DNA of 64,000 nt, taken from assembly GCA_963823095.1 (NCBI GenBank), contig CAWGKI010000038.1, positions 71,741 to 135,740 of the forward strand. The letters are read 5' to 3'. The translations under genes and the position numbers were made by a program. Of the stretch, positions 37,202 to 50,513 are shown one piece after another. The notes under the pieces are model-generated. The model was not told where the DNA came from. It made no database searches and saw only the letters and a program-made list of their open reading frames with translations. The stretch's first letter is position 1. The number at the start of each line of letters is the position of its first letter. This DNA is from CAIVVT01 sp963823095. Its GTDB lineage: Bacteria; Acidobacteriota; Terriglobia; Bryobacterales; Bryobacteraceae.

Positions 37202-37989
37202 GTGACCCCGCGTGTAGCGCTTTCCATCGCCGGTTCGGATCCCAGCGGCGGCGCCGGCATTCAGGCCGACCTCAAGACCTTCCACCAGTTTGGGGTCTAC
37301 GGCGAGGCTGTGATTGCCTTGTTGACGGTCCAGAACACCCGCAAGGTGACGCGGGTGGAGGTGCTGAATCCGGATCTGGTGGAAGAACAACTCCTCGCGG
37401 TCCTGGAAGACGTCCCGCCCCATGCCGTGAAGACCGGCGCCCTAGGCAACGCCGCGATGGTGTGCCGCGTGGCGCAACTCGCTCCGCTGTTCCACTGCCC
37501 GCTGGTCGTCGATCCGGTGATGATCTCGAAACACGGCGCGCCGCTGATCGCCGAGGAGGCCCGCGCCGCTCTGTGGAATGACCTATTGCCGAAGGCCACG
37601 TTGATCACGCCGAACCTGCATGAAGCGGCGGCGTTAGCGGGGTTTGGCGTTGAATCATGGCGGAAATGCGCGAGGCAGCCCAGCGGCTTCACACGCACTC
37701 GGGCGCCGCTGTCCTGGTGAAGGGCGGCCATCTTGAAGGCGATGCCGTCGACCTGCTCTGGGACGGCGAGTCCTTCCATGAATTCCGCGCGGAGCGCATC
37801 GACACGCCACACACGCACGGCACCGGATGCACTTACTCGGCCGCCATTACGGCGCTGCTGGCCCTGGGAACCCCTCTTGTCGAAGCCGTTACGCAGGCCA
37901 AAGCGTTCATCTCTGAGGCCATTCGCACGAATCCGGGGCTCGGATCCGGCTGCGGTCCGGTGAATCATCACGCCCGCCCCTTACAATGA
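37202..37989 (+). pseudogene. thiD: Hydroxymethylpyrimidine/phosphomethylpyrimidine kinase, frameshifted
   Basis: ThiD phosphorylates HMP and HMP-phosphate in thiamine synthesis. The first part (from GTG at 37202, VALSIAGSDPSGGAGIQADLKTF) and the second part (from about 37655, MAEMREAAQRLH...VLVKGGHLEGDAVD...THGTGCTYSAA) match one ThiD in two frames. The join is near 37652-37657 (GAATCATG); one extra base, for example CC for C, restores about 262 residues. It is probably functional and broken only by a sequence error. tyrS follows 4 bases later. Confidence 0.85.
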
Positions 37990-37993
37990 AATC

Positions 37994-39212
37994 ATGGGGT
38001 TTTTGCCCGTAGAAGAACAGCTCGCCTACCTCAGGAAGGGGTTTTCCGAGATCATTCGCGAGGAAGATCTGCGCGAGCGGCTTGAAAAGTCGCGCCGCGA
38101 CAACCGGCCGTTGCGCGTGAAGACGGGCTTCGATCCGACCGCACCCGACCTGCATCTGGGCCATACCGTGCTCCTGCGCAAGATGAAACACTTTCAGGAC
38201 CTTGGCCACACCGTCATCTTCCTGATTGGCGATGGAACCGGCCTGATCGGCGACCCGACCGGGCGCAATCTGACGCGTCCGCCGCTGACACCCGAAGAGA
38301 TTGCGGAGAACGCAGAGACTTACAAGGCGCAGGTCTTCAAGATTCTCGACAAGTCGAAGACGGAAGTCCGCTTCAACAACGAGTGGCTCGGCAAGCTGAC
38401 CTTCCAGGACATGATCCGGCTGGCGTCGAAATACACCGTCGCCCGAATTCTGGAACGCGACGACTTCTCTAAGCGCTATAAGGAAGGAACGCCGATCTCC
38501 ATCCATGAGTTCCTGTATCCGCTGGCGCAGGGCTACGACTCCGTGGCGTTGCAATGCGACGTTGAACTGGGAGGCTCGGACCAGAAATTCAACCTGTTGG
38601 TGGGCCGCGAACTGCAGCGCGACTACGGTCAGCTGCCGCAGATAGTCGCCACCGTTCCGTTGCTCGAAGGCCTGGACGGCATCGAGAAGATGTCGAAGTC
38701 AAAGGGCAACTACGTCGGCATCTGCGAGGAGGCCGGGCATCATGATGAAGAAGCTGATGACCATCGGCGATTCGTTGATGTGGCGCTATTTTGAGCTGCT
38801 CACCGACGTGCAGGTCTCCGAGATCGCCTCGCTGCGGCACGCCGCCAAGACCGGCGAGCGCAATCCGCGAGACATCAAGCTCGACCTGGGCGAACGCATC
38901 ATCTCGGACTTTCACTCGGCGGAAGAGGCCCACGCCGCCCGCGCGCAGTGGCTCGCCGAAGTCAGTCAACACCAGATTCCCGAAGAACTCGAAACAGTCC
39001 AGGTCAGCGACGCGCGGCTCAACAAAATCCTGGTGCAGTCCGGCCTCGCCCCATCGGGCGCCGAGGCCGATCGCCTGATTAAGAGCGGCGCGGTGTCTGT
39101 CGCTCCGGCGGGATCGACTACACTCGAAACGATTTCGGTCCCGGCGCAGCGCCTCACGCCGGGAGAGTATGTCGCTCGTGCCGGAAAGCGCTGGAAGAAG
39201 GTGGTTGTCTAA
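37994..39212 (+). pseudogene. tyrS: Tyrosyl-tRNA synthetase, frameshifted
   Basis: Class I synthetase for tyrosine. The first part carries HLGHT (HIGH site) and KMSKSKGNYVG (KMSKS site); the second part (from about 38739) carries MMKKLMTIGDSLMWRYFELLTD and the C-terminal S4-like domain. The frame changes in GCCGGGCATC near 38735-38741; removing one G of the GGG gives a continuous ~405-residue protein. tyrS is usually essential, so a real break is unlikely unless a second copy exists. Confidence 0.9.
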
Positions 39213-39215
39213 GCC

Positions 39216-40442
39216 ATGCTCGTTCCGTCCGACACGTTGCGATTGAGTTTCGACGCGCTCGGCGCCCATCGGCTGCGCACTGCGTTGACCATGCTGGGCC
39301 TCGCTATGGGCGTGGCCACGCTGATCACTGTAGTCACGCTGATCCAGGGCGCGAACCAGTACGTCGAATCCAAAATCGCGAACCTGGGGACGGACGTCTT
39401 TCAGGTGGCTCGCACGCCATTCGCAACCACGGACTTCGAGGTCATCATCAAGGCCCTCAAGTACAAGCACATCACCAACGAAGACTACATCGCCGTTCGC
39501 GAGCAGTGCCGCGATTGCCGCATGGCGGGCGCGACGGCTTCGGCCAGCACGCACGCGAAGCTCGGCACCGAGGAGGTCACCGACGTCAACCTGATCGGCC
39601 AGACCCAGAATATGGAAGATATCGACACGCGCACGGTCGAAGGCGGACGCTACTTCTCGCCCGTGGAGGAACAGCGCGCCACCCGCGTTTGCGTGATCGG
39701 CACTACGATTCGGGACCGGCTGTTCGGTGGAGGCGACCCGGTCGGCAAGACGCTGCGTCTGGCTTCGCAGGAATTCACGGTGATCGGCTATTACGAGAAG
39801 TTCGGCTCGGTCCTGGGACAGGATGCCGACAACTATGCAGTCATCCCGATGAGTGTCTTTCTCCAGATTCAAGGCGCTCGATTCAGCCAGACGATCAACG
39901 TCCGCGTGCCGGGCGACGATGCAGCGTTCGGACGCGCCCAAGATCAGGTGCGCCTGATTCTCCGCTCGCGCAGGCACCTCGCGCCCTCCCAGGGCGACGA
40001 TTTCTTCATCGGTACCAAGGACGCTTACATCTCGTTGTGGGGCCAGATCAGCGGAGCGTTCTTTGCGGTTTTCATCCTGGTGAGCGCGATTTCCGCCCTT
40101 GTTGGGGGCATCGTCATTATGAACGTCATGCTGGTCAGCGTGACGGAACGGACCAAAGAGATCGGCGTCAGGCGCGCGGTTGGGGCCGCTGGCAGCGACA
40201 TCCTGCGCCAGTTTCTGGCGGAAAGCGTGCTGCAATGTCTGGCCGGGGGAACGGTCGGAATCACCATCGGCTTCATCTGCGCCGAGTTGCTGCGCCGCTT
40301 CACTTCGTTTCCCGCCGCCGTGAAATGGCAGGTCGCCTTGCTGGGCGTTCTCCTGAGTTCGGCGATCGGGCTCTTTTTCGGCATCTACCCGGCCCAGCGG
40401 GCCGCAAAGTTGGATCCCGTGGAGGCGCTGCGGTCCGAGTAA
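39216..40442 (+). CDS. MacB-type ABC transporter permease (FtsX domain)
   Basis: 408 residues: one N-terminal membrane helix (LTMLGLAMGVATLITVV), a large periplasmic MacB-type domain (about 50-270) and three C-terminal helices with VSVTERTKEIGVRRAVGA, the FtsX coupling motif. Paralogous to the next gene 18 bases later, with the same layout. Such pairs form lipoprotein or peptide export pumps with an ATPase; no ATPase gene is adjacent here. Confidence 0.92.
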   Translation: MLVPSDTLRLSFDALGAHRLRTALTMLGLAMGVATLITVVTLIQGANQYVESKIANLGTDVFQVARTPFATTDFEVIIKALKYKHITNEDYIAVREQCRDCRMAGATASASTHAKLGTEEVTDVNLIGQTQNMEDIDTRTVEGGRYFSPVEEQRATRVCVIGTTIRDRLFGGGDPVGKTLRLASQEFTVIGYYEKFGSVLGQDADNYAVIPMSVFLQIQGARFSQTINVRVPGDDAAFGRAQDQVRLILRSRRHLAPSQGDDFFIGTKDAYISLWGQISGAFFAVFILVSAISALVGGIVIMNVMLVSVTERTKEIGVRRAVGAAGSDILRQFLAESVLQCLAGGTVGITIGFICAELLRRFTSFPAAVKWQVALLGVLLSSAIGLFFGIYPAQRAAKLDPVEALRSE

Positions 40443-40460
40443 GCCGCGCGGCAAGCAACC

Positions 40461-41717
40461 ATGACCAGGTCGGAATTCGGGGAGAATCTGAAGGTCGCGT
40501 GGGACACATTGAGAGCCCACAAGGTGCGCAGCAGTCTCACGCTGCTCGGCATCGTGATTGGCGTCACAAGTGTCATTTCCGTTGCTTCCGTCATCGATGG
40601 GTTAAACCGCTTCATTCAGCAGAAGGTCGAGGATCTGGGTTCGCGCACTTACTTCATTGCGCGCTTCCCAGTCGGGACCGATCCGAACCGGATGCCCGAG
40701 AAGATCAGGTTGCGCAGGTACATCGAATACGATACGGCGAAAAGGCTCAAGCAGACTTGCCGGGCGGTGGAGTCGGCGACGACTATTGGCACGCGCGCCT
40801 CTTTCTTCGGACAGTCCAATGAGATTCGCTACGAAGGAGAACGCGTTCAAAAGCTCATTCTGCGTGGCGCGGAGCCAGCCTACATCGACATTCTGCCAAT
40901 GTTTACCGTGGACCAGGGCAGGTTCCTGACTGCGAACGACGAAGACCACGCGGCGAACGTCGTGGTGATCGGGTCGAAGATCGCGGACTCGTTGTTCCCG
41001 AGGCTCAATCCGATCGGCAAGCAAGTCGTGCTGAACAGCGGCTTGTACGAGGTGGTTGGCGTGTTCGCGCAGAAAGAGGGCATGTTCGGCGGCCCGGGGC
41101 CTGACGACTTCGCCATCATCCCCCTCTCCAATTTCCACAAGTTCAATCCGGACGTGAAGGAGTTGGCCATTCTCTTCACGGTCGACCGGAACCTGAGTTC
41201 CGGCGAAGCCATGGACGAAGTGACGGACGCGATGCGCAGAATCCGGCGCTTGCGCCAGTCCTCGGAGAACGATTTCGAAGTGTTCTCTTCCGACTTTCTC
41301 AGCACGCTGTGGAACCAGCTCACCGGAGCGATTGTCATCCTTACCGGCGTCATCAGCAGCATCGGCCTGCTGGTGGGCGGCATCGGCGTGATGAATATCA
41401 TGCTGATCTCGGTGACCGAGCGGACCAAGGAAATCGGCGTTCGCAAGGCCATTGGCGCCAGGCCGTCCGACATCCGCGTGCAATTCCTGCTGGAAGCCAC
41501 GACACTGTGTGTAGCGGGCGGCTTGCTGGGGATCCTGTTCGGCGGAATCATCGCCTGGCTCGTGCGCATCACCGTGCCTTCCATCCCGGCATCATTGAGC
41601 TGGTTTTGGGCGATGATGGGCGTCTGCATTTCCGCTTCGGTCGGACTGTTCTTCGGATATTGGCCCGCCGATCGCGCGGCGCGTCTCGACCCAATTGTCT
41701 GTCTGCGCTACGAATGA
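40461..41717 (+). CDS. MacB-type ABC transporter permease (FtsX domain), second copy
   Basis: 418 residues, similar to the preceding gene: N-terminal helix SSLTLLGIVIGVTSVISVASV, MacB periplasmic domain, then ISVTERTKEIGVRKAIGARPSDI and the last helices. It is most likely the second half of a heterodimer with the first permease. Both end in (D)PV/IEALR-type tails. folP follows 10 bases after the stop. Confidence 0.92.
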   Translation: MTRSEFGENLKVAWDTLRAHKVRSSLTLLGIVIGVTSVISVASVIDGLNRFIQQKVEDLGSRTYFIARFPVGTDPNRMPEKIRLRRYIEYDTAKRLKQTCRAVESATTIGTRASFFGQSNEIRYEGERVQKLILRGAEPAYIDILPMFTVDQGRFLTANDEDHAANVVVIGSKIADSLFPRLNPIGKQVVLNSGLYEVVGVFAQKEGMFGGPGPDDFAIIPLSNFHKFNPDVKELAILFTVDRNLSSGEAMDEVTDAMRRIRRLRQSSENDFEVFSSDFLSTLWNQLTGAIVILTGVISSIGLLVGGIGVMNIMLISVTERTKEIGVRKAIGARPSDIRVQFLLEATTLCVAGGLLGILFGGIIAWLVRITVPSIPASLSWFWAMMGVCISASVGLFFGYWPADRAARLDPIVCLRYE

Positions 41718-41727
41718 GTTTTAATTG

Positions 41728-42567
41728 ATGACACGTAAACCCCAGGAATGGAAACTCCGCACCGGCCGCCTGCTGCTCGGCGAACGAACGCTTATCTCGG
41801 GCGTATTGAATGTGACGCCCGACTCGCTGGCCGATGCGGGCCGTTATGTAGACCCGGAGCGGGCCTACGCCCGAGCCATCGAGCTCGCCGAACAAGGCGC
41901 GGATATCATTGAGATCGGCGCGGAGAGCTTCCGGCAGGGCTCGGCCCGGATCTCCGAGGCCGAGGAACTGCGCCGTCTCGTGCCCGTATTGAAACTGCTG
42001 CGCGGTGCACTGTCGATTCCCGTCTGCGTCGAGACCTACAAAGCCGCGGTCGCCGAGAAGGCCCTCACTTATGGCGTTGAGATCATCAAGGATCCTTCCG
42101 CGCTGATCTGGGAACCCGACCTAGCCAAGGTTGTAGTGCAACACGACGCCGGACTCATCATCCAACACATGCGCGGAAAGCCCGAAAACTGGGCCAAGCT
42201 GCCGGGTTTGCAGGATCCCGCCGGCTCGCTGATCACCGAGTTGAAGGCGAGTGTCAGCCGCGCGGTGCGCCAGGGCCTGCAGCCTCAGCGCCTGATCATC
42301 GATCCCGGTCTCGGCATGGGAAAGCGCAAGGAACAGAACAGCGAGATTCTGCGCGACCTGGACCGCTTCGAAGACATCCCCGCCCCACTTGAGATCAGTC
42401 CTACCGGTAAGCAGTTCGTCACTTCTCCGACCATGGAGATGTCACTCCCGATGTGGACCGCCGCGGCCGTGGCAGCCATTCTGCGCGGAGCGGTCATCTT
42501 GCGAGTGCACGATGTCGCCGCGCTTCGTCCTGCAATCCTTGTTGCCGACGAACTGGTGCGCAGGTAG
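41728..42567 (+). CDS. folP: Dihydropteroate synthase, divergent
   Basis: 279 residues from the ATG at 41728 (a TTG lies one codon earlier). DHPS joins p-aminobenzoate to the pterin. NVTPDSLADAG, QHMRGKP, IDPGLGMGK and RVHDVA are the family blocks. The usual ESTRPG loop reads ESFRQG (residues about 72-77), SVDT reads CVET, and MSRKS reads SPTGKQF, so substrate loops differ from classic DHPS. A related methyltransferase-like role cannot be excluded. It follows the permease genes in the same direction. Confidence 0.85.
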   Translation: MTRKPQEWKLRTGRLLLGERTLISGVLNVTPDSLADAGRYVDPERAYARAIELAEQGADIIEIGAESFRQGSARISEAEELRRLVPVLKLLRGALSIPVCVETYKAAVAEKALTYGVEIIKDPSALIWEPDLAKVVVQHDAGLIIQHMRGKPENWAKLPGLQDPAGSLITELKASVSRAVRQGLQPQRLIIDPGLGMGKRKEQNSEILRDLDRFEDIPAPLEISPTGKQFVTSPTMEMSLPMWTAAAVAAILRGAVILRVHDVAALRPAILVADELVRR

Positions 42568-42636
42568 CGTAGAACGCCGCTCTTGGTAGGGCGTGTCCCT
42601 TAACCTGCGCGCGATCCCCAGGTCGCGCTATCCGGA

Positions 42637-42677
42637 GCCGGACCTGGGGTCCGGCGCGGGCGAGGGCGCCCGCCCCA
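42637..42677. repeat. Compound palindrome after folP
   Basis: Two perfect hairpins in a row: 42637-42655 (8 bp, TGG loop) and 42656-42673 (7 bp, AGGG loop), ending in CCCAC like the other compound elements. A degenerate left end (GTAGGGCG) lies near 42586. It occupies the space between folP and the minus-strand genes. Confidence 0.7.
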
Positions 42678-42703
42678 CAAGCAGCAATTGTCTTCAGGTG
42701 AGA

Positions 42704-43027
42704 TCAGATCTCATAGCAGGCCTGACCGCGCACGGGACGGACAAGGGGCAGGATCTCCAGCACGCGCCAGTTGCCGAATTCGATGTGGTAGGAATGCTCG
42801 TCGATCTGACGGACTGCAACCACAAAGCACTCGCAACACACGCACGGTCCCAAGCCGGACCATTCCATGCGATGGATCCGGAGGGGGAGGCTCTTGCACT
42901 GCATCTCGAGGCAGCGCATGGCAACGTCCGGCGTGGTGACGATCCACGCCGGACTGCTGTCATCTAACCAATTGTTCTGCGCAACCTGCGGCGCGTTCTT
43001 GTGACGCAGGACGATGTGGAGCGACAC
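42704..43027 (-). CDS. Small Cys-containing protein of unknown function
   Basis: 107 residues from a GTG with AGGGAGAG upstream. It carries a CVCCEC cluster in its middle plus other Cys and His residues, which suggests metal binding or an RNA-binding role, but no family is recognised. Lack of a competing frame and the ribosome site support it; without homologues it remains tentative. Confidence 0.5.
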   Translation of the reverse strand: MSLHIVLRHKNAPQVAQNNWLDDSSPAWIVTTPDVAMRCLEMQCKSLPLRIHRMEWSGLGPCVCCECFVVAVRQIDEHSYHIEFGNWRVLEILPLVRPVRGQACYEI

Positions 43028-43062
43028 GGCTCTCTCCCTCGCTATAAGCGGATCGCGCGGAC

Positions 43063-44073
43063 TTACCGCCCGTTGTCCTTCAACGTGTAGCTGGAGAGGA
43101 CCTTCATGTAGTTGGCGCGCTCGAATGCGGCGGGCTCGGTGACTGCCTGGGAGCTCATGCTGCCCCGCATCTGTTGGACGGATTCATACTCGTGCTCTTC
43201 CATCCAATCGCCGAGATCTTCTTCCAGTTTGGAGAGATATTCGGCGCCGTGGCGCAGCAGTGCCGAAGTCATCATCGTGACTCGCGCTCCGGCCATTATG
43301 CTTTTCACAACGTCTTCCGCCGTATGAACTCCGCCCGTGATGGCGATGTCCGGGCGAATCCGGTTATAAAGCAGAGCGGCCCAGTGGAGTCTCAGGCGAA
43401 GTTCCGAGGAGTCGCTGAGCATCAGGTTAGGCACCACTTCCAGCGCGTTGAGATCGAAGTCCGGCTGGTAGAACCGGTTGAAGATCACCAACCCGTCGGC
43501 GCCCGCCTCGTCAAGGCGCTTTGCGGTGTTGGCAAAGGCCGTGAAGAATGGACCGATCTTGACCGCCACAGGAATGCGAATGCTCGCTTTCACATGGCTG
43601 ACCAGGTCGGAGTACATCTCCTCGACCTTCTCCCCGGTCATTTCGAGGTCGGTGGGCAGGTAGTAGACGTTAAGCTCCAGCGCGTCGGCGCCCGCCTGCT
43701 CCATCAGTTGCGCGTAGCGGATCCAGCCGCCCGTAGATACGCCGTTCAGGGAGGCGATCACGGGAACGTCGCAGCTTTCCTTCGCCTTGCGCAGATGATT
43801 CAAATAGGGATCGGGGCCCAGGTTGTAGCTGGTCATCTCCGGGAAGTAGCTAAGCGCTTCCCCGAAGCTCTCGGTCCCCTCGGTGAGGTAGCGGTCCAGA
43901 ACGCCGCTCTCGGCGGTAATCTGCTCCTCGAACAAGGAGTGAAGCACGATGGCGGATGCGCCAGCGTCTTCCATCCGGAGGATATTGGCGATGTCCTTAC
44001 ACAAGGGCGAGGACGAGGCCACCAGCGGAGTGCGTAGCTTGAGTCCCAGGTATGAAGTAGTGAGATCGATCAT
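43063..44073 (-). CDS. Dihydroorotate dehydrogenase-like FMN protein
   Basis: 336 residues from MIDLTTSYLGLKLRTPLVASSSPL; the frame opens 33 codons earlier, but family homology starts here. The FMN-barrel blocks ASLNGVSTGGWIRYAQLMEQAGADALELNVYY and VAVKIGPFFTAFANTAKRL are seen. Proteins of this subgroup sit beside pyruvate:ferredoxin oxidoreductase in several phyla, as here (POR is 29 bases upstream), and their substrate is unsettled. True PyrD activity is doubtful; treat it as a companion redox protein. Confidence 0.82.
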   Translation of the reverse strand: MIDLTTSYLGLKLRTPLVASSSPLCKDIANILRMEDAGASAIVLHSLFEEQITAESGVLDRYLTEGTESFGEALSYFPEMTSYNLGPDPYLNHLRKAKESCDVPVIASLNGVSTGGWIRYAQLMEQAGADALELNVYYLPTDLEMTGEKVEEMYSDLVSHVKASIRIPVAVKIGPFFTAFANTAKRLDEAGADGLVIFNRFYQPDFDLNALEVVPNLMLSDSSELRLRLHWAALLYNRIRPDIAITGGVHTAEDVVKSIMAGARVTMMTSALLRHGAEYLSKLEEDLGDWMEEHEYESVQQMRGSMSSQAVTEPAAFERANYMKVLSSYTLKDNGR

Positions 44074-44102
44074 GGCTTGCTTGTCTCCTTCGTGGCGCTT
44101 CC

Positions 44103-47709
<3,607 letters not shown>

Positions 47710-48213
47710 GAAATCAGGGCTCACGTAGATTTTACCGCAATCTGGATGCCATTTCATTGTTTCGGAGCCAATGGTCTCTATGTAGCGGACGAATTGAGGC
47801 CGTTCTACTCCCTTGCGTGACGGACTGGAAGGCATCCTGCGCCAGATGCCCCACCTCCACGGCCGCGTGGATTTCATCGGGGGCAAGATACGGCGATCGC
47901 CGCCCAGGACCTCGGCTTGCGCAGTTCTACGCATCATCGACTCCCGGCAACTGCGGGCGTCGTCCCTGGGGAAGTCAAAGAGCGCGCTGAAATGACGATA
48001 TATTGCACAGAAATGGCCTGTTTTCGCCCATTCAGCGCCTCCTTTTCGCCATGTGCGTGGTCCATTGTTCATACAAAACTTACACTGGAGGGAGTCGGCA
48101 CAGGATAGTGATTTGGATCCGGAGCCATGACGGCGATCTTCTGAATCGCCAGGGTCTGGCTGCTGGAGCGCCTTCACGGGAGCCGCTCGCAACCTCTCTG
48201 TCGATGCTGGTCA
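47710..48213. other. 500-base space between nifJ and the HutI-like gene
   Basis: Divergent promoter region for nifJ (minus) and the HutI-like gene (plus). An 8-bp inverted repeat GCGCTGAA...TTCAGCGC (47984-48038) may be an operator. No gene with recognisable homology is seen. Confidence 0.4.
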
Positions 48214-49486
48214 ATGAGTGCTCTTCTTGTCCGAGGCGCTCGTCAACTGCTTACGTTGCGGGGGCCGGCTGGACCCCGCCGCGGGTCACAACTCAGCGAT
48301 CTGGGGCTGATCCCCGATGGCGCAATCCTGATTGTCGATGGCGTGATCCAGGAGAGCGGCCCCGCGCGGCGCGTGGAGAACCTCGCCGCTGCCCGGCGGG
48401 CCGTCGAACTCGACGTCGCGGGCAAGATCGTTCTGCCCTCGTTCGTAGACCCGATCGCTTTTCTCACCGGACTCCCCATGCGAAGCGCGGATCTCGCCGA
48501 GGAACCAATCGCCCGGCCACTCTCCGCCAGCGACGAGCGGCGGGTCGAGGTGGACCTGACCCGGCAAAACCGGCAAGCGCCCGCGGGCAAGCTCGCCTTT
48601 CACGCCGCGCGCGTGTTGCGCGAGATGGTGCTCCACGGCACCGGCGCTCTGGCGGTCCATGCGGGGCTTGGGCTCGAAGACAGTCCAGGCTCGAAGACCT
48701 TGCGAGCCACCTCCCGGCTGGATGGGGCGCCTGTGGACATCGTGCAGTCGCTGCTGATTGGCCATCCCGGCCTGTCTGAATTCCACGGACTGGAAGACGA
48801 CTACGTGCGCTGGCTGGCCGACCTGCTGCTGCCCTCGCCTGGCCCGGCGCGATCCGGTGCAGGCGGCCTCCATCTGCGTCGGATTCGGCATTCTCGACGA
48901 ATTTCAGGCCTCCGATTGCCTTGCCGCGGCTGGGCGTTTGGGTCTGCGGATCGGTGTCCATCGAGGGCTGCTCGATCAGGGCGCCGCCGTGGATGCCGCG
49001 CTCGCAGGCCGCGTGGCCTCCATCGCCGGATTGGCGAAGTTGCCCTCCCGCGCACTCCGCTCCCTTGCCGCATCGGCCACCATCGCAGTCCTGCGGCCGA
49101 TGCTCGGTTTCCATGGCTGGAGCGATCCGGAACCTGCCAGGGAACTCGTGGACGCAGGGGCGGCCATCGCCTTATCCACGGGCTGGCACCCCGTCTTCGC
49201 GCCCGCCGCCAGCATGCCGGCCGCCCTCTCCATGGCATGCTGTACGCTCGGTCTGACTCCGGCAGAGGCCGTGAGTGCGGCGACGGTAAACGGCGCGGCG
49301 GCCCTGGGACTGCTCAACCGCTGCGGGACGCTGGAACCGGGCAAGCAGGGCGATTTCCTGGTCCTCTCCATTTCCGATTTCCGCGACCTCCCATTGACCC
49401 TCGGCGTCAACCCGGTGGAAGCGGTAGTCAAGCGCGGAGCGGTAGTCTGGCAGAAGAGCCAGGTCGTCTGGCCGGAAGAGCCGTAA
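48214..49486 (+). pseudogene. HutI (imidazolonepropionase)-like amidohydrolase lacking metal ligands, frameshifted
   Basis: The two frames join near 48840: dropping one C of CGCCTGG gives LLLPSLARRDPVQAASICVGFG and a continuous ~424-residue protein. It aligns with imidazolonepropionase throughout, but the metal His pair region reads FVDPIAFLTGL instead of the HxH form, the later ADH is IAG, and the active-site Asp segment reads STGWHP. So the usual zinc site is lost. It directly precedes ftcD, as hutI often does. It may be a non-catalytic relative or an enzyme of altered chemistry. Confidence 0.7.
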
Positions 49487-49539
49487 TCCGTCCTTGCTCG
49501 CTTAGGACAGCGAGTGTGGCGCAAAGAGGAATCGAGAGG

Positions 49540-50511
49540 GTGAGCCTGCCCAACAGCCTGATTGAGTGCGTTCCGAACTTCAGCGAAGGCCGCGACCCCG
49601 CGGTGGTCGCCGCCATCGCCCAAGCCGCGGCCGGCGTCCCGGGCATCCTGCTTCTCGATCTCCAGCGCGATGTGGATCACAACCGCTGCGTAATCACCTT
49701 TGCCGGACCGCCTGAGGCCGTAACCGAAGCAGCGGTCGCCGCCGCCGGAGTGGCCGCACTCCGCATCGACCTGAGCAAGCACATCGGCGTCCATCCGCGC
49801 ATCGGCGCTGCCGACGTCATCCCCTTCATCCCCTTGCGCGGCGTCACGTTGGAAGAGTGCGCGGTGCTGGCACGCCGCGCAGGCGAGCAGCACTGGAAGC
49901 GCAACGACGTCCCTGTCTACTTCTACGACGCCGCATCTCTGCGCCCCGACCGCACGCGCCTGGAGCAGATCCGCAAAGGCGGGTTCCGCGTTCTGCGCGA
50001 GGCGGCGCTGAGCGACCCGTACCGGCGGCCGGATGTCGGCGGCCCCGCTCTGCACCCCACCGCCGGCGCGTCGGTCATCGGGGCGCGCAAGTTCCTCGTC
50101 GCCTTTAACGTGAATCTGCGTAGCGGCGATGTCGCGCTGGCGCAACGCATCGCGAAGAAGATCCGCGCCTCCTCGGGCGGTTTCCCCTGCGTCAAGGCGC
50201 TCGGCGTGTTTCTGGAGAGCCGCAATCTCGCCCAGGTGACCACCAGCTTGACGGATTTCGAGATCACTCCCGTGCACGTCGTCTTCAACGCCATCCGGGA
50301 CGAAGCGGCTCGCGCCGGAGTCGAGGTGGAAGGTTCGGAGTTGATCGGCCTGATCCCCCGGCAGGCTTTGGAAATGGCGGGTTCGACCGATTTCCGCTGG
50401 GAGCGTTGGGACGATTCGATGGTGTTGGAGACGCGCATGGAAATGGCCGCCTCGGGACTGCTCTGCTTCCCGGAGCTGGCATCGGAACGGCGCGGGCTAT
50501 CATCGAAATAG
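49540..50511 (+). CDS. ftcD: Glutamate formimidoyltransferase
   Basis: 323 residues from the GTG at 49540 with AGAGGA 9 bases upstream. FtcD moves the formimino group of N-formiminoglutamate to tetrahydrofolate in histidine breakdown. It begins LIECVPNFSEGRDP, and HPRIGAADVIPFIPL, FLVAFNVNL and GFPCVKALGVFL are conserved. The cyclodeaminase half found in mammals is absent. It follows the HutI-like gene by about 50 bases. lipA begins 3 bases after its stop. Confidence 0.93.
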   Translation: MSLPNSLIECVPNFSEGRDPAVVAAIAQAAAGVPGILLLDLQRDVDHNRCVITFAGPPEAVTEAAVAAAGVAALRIDLSKHIGVHPRIGAADVIPFIPLRGVTLEECAVLARRAGEQHWKRNDVPVYFYDAASLRPDRTRLEQIRKGGFRVLREAALSDPYRRPDVGGPALHPTAGASVIGARKFLVAFNVNLRSGDVALAQRIAKKIRASSGGFPCVKALGVFLESRNLAQVTTSLTDFEITPVHVVFNAIRDEAARAGVEVEGSELIGLIPRQALEMAGSTDFRWERWDDSMVLETRMEMAASGLLCFPELASERRGLSSK

Positions 50512-50513
50512 AC

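Noticed and set aside
37640..38745. Programmed frameshifting in thiD and tyrS
   Set aside because: No slippery heptamer or downstream pseudoknot is seen, and the same kind of break recurs in unrelated genes nearby, which favours sequence error.
43174..44037. 287-residue plus-strand open frame
   Set aside because: Shadow of the DHOD-like gene on the other strand.
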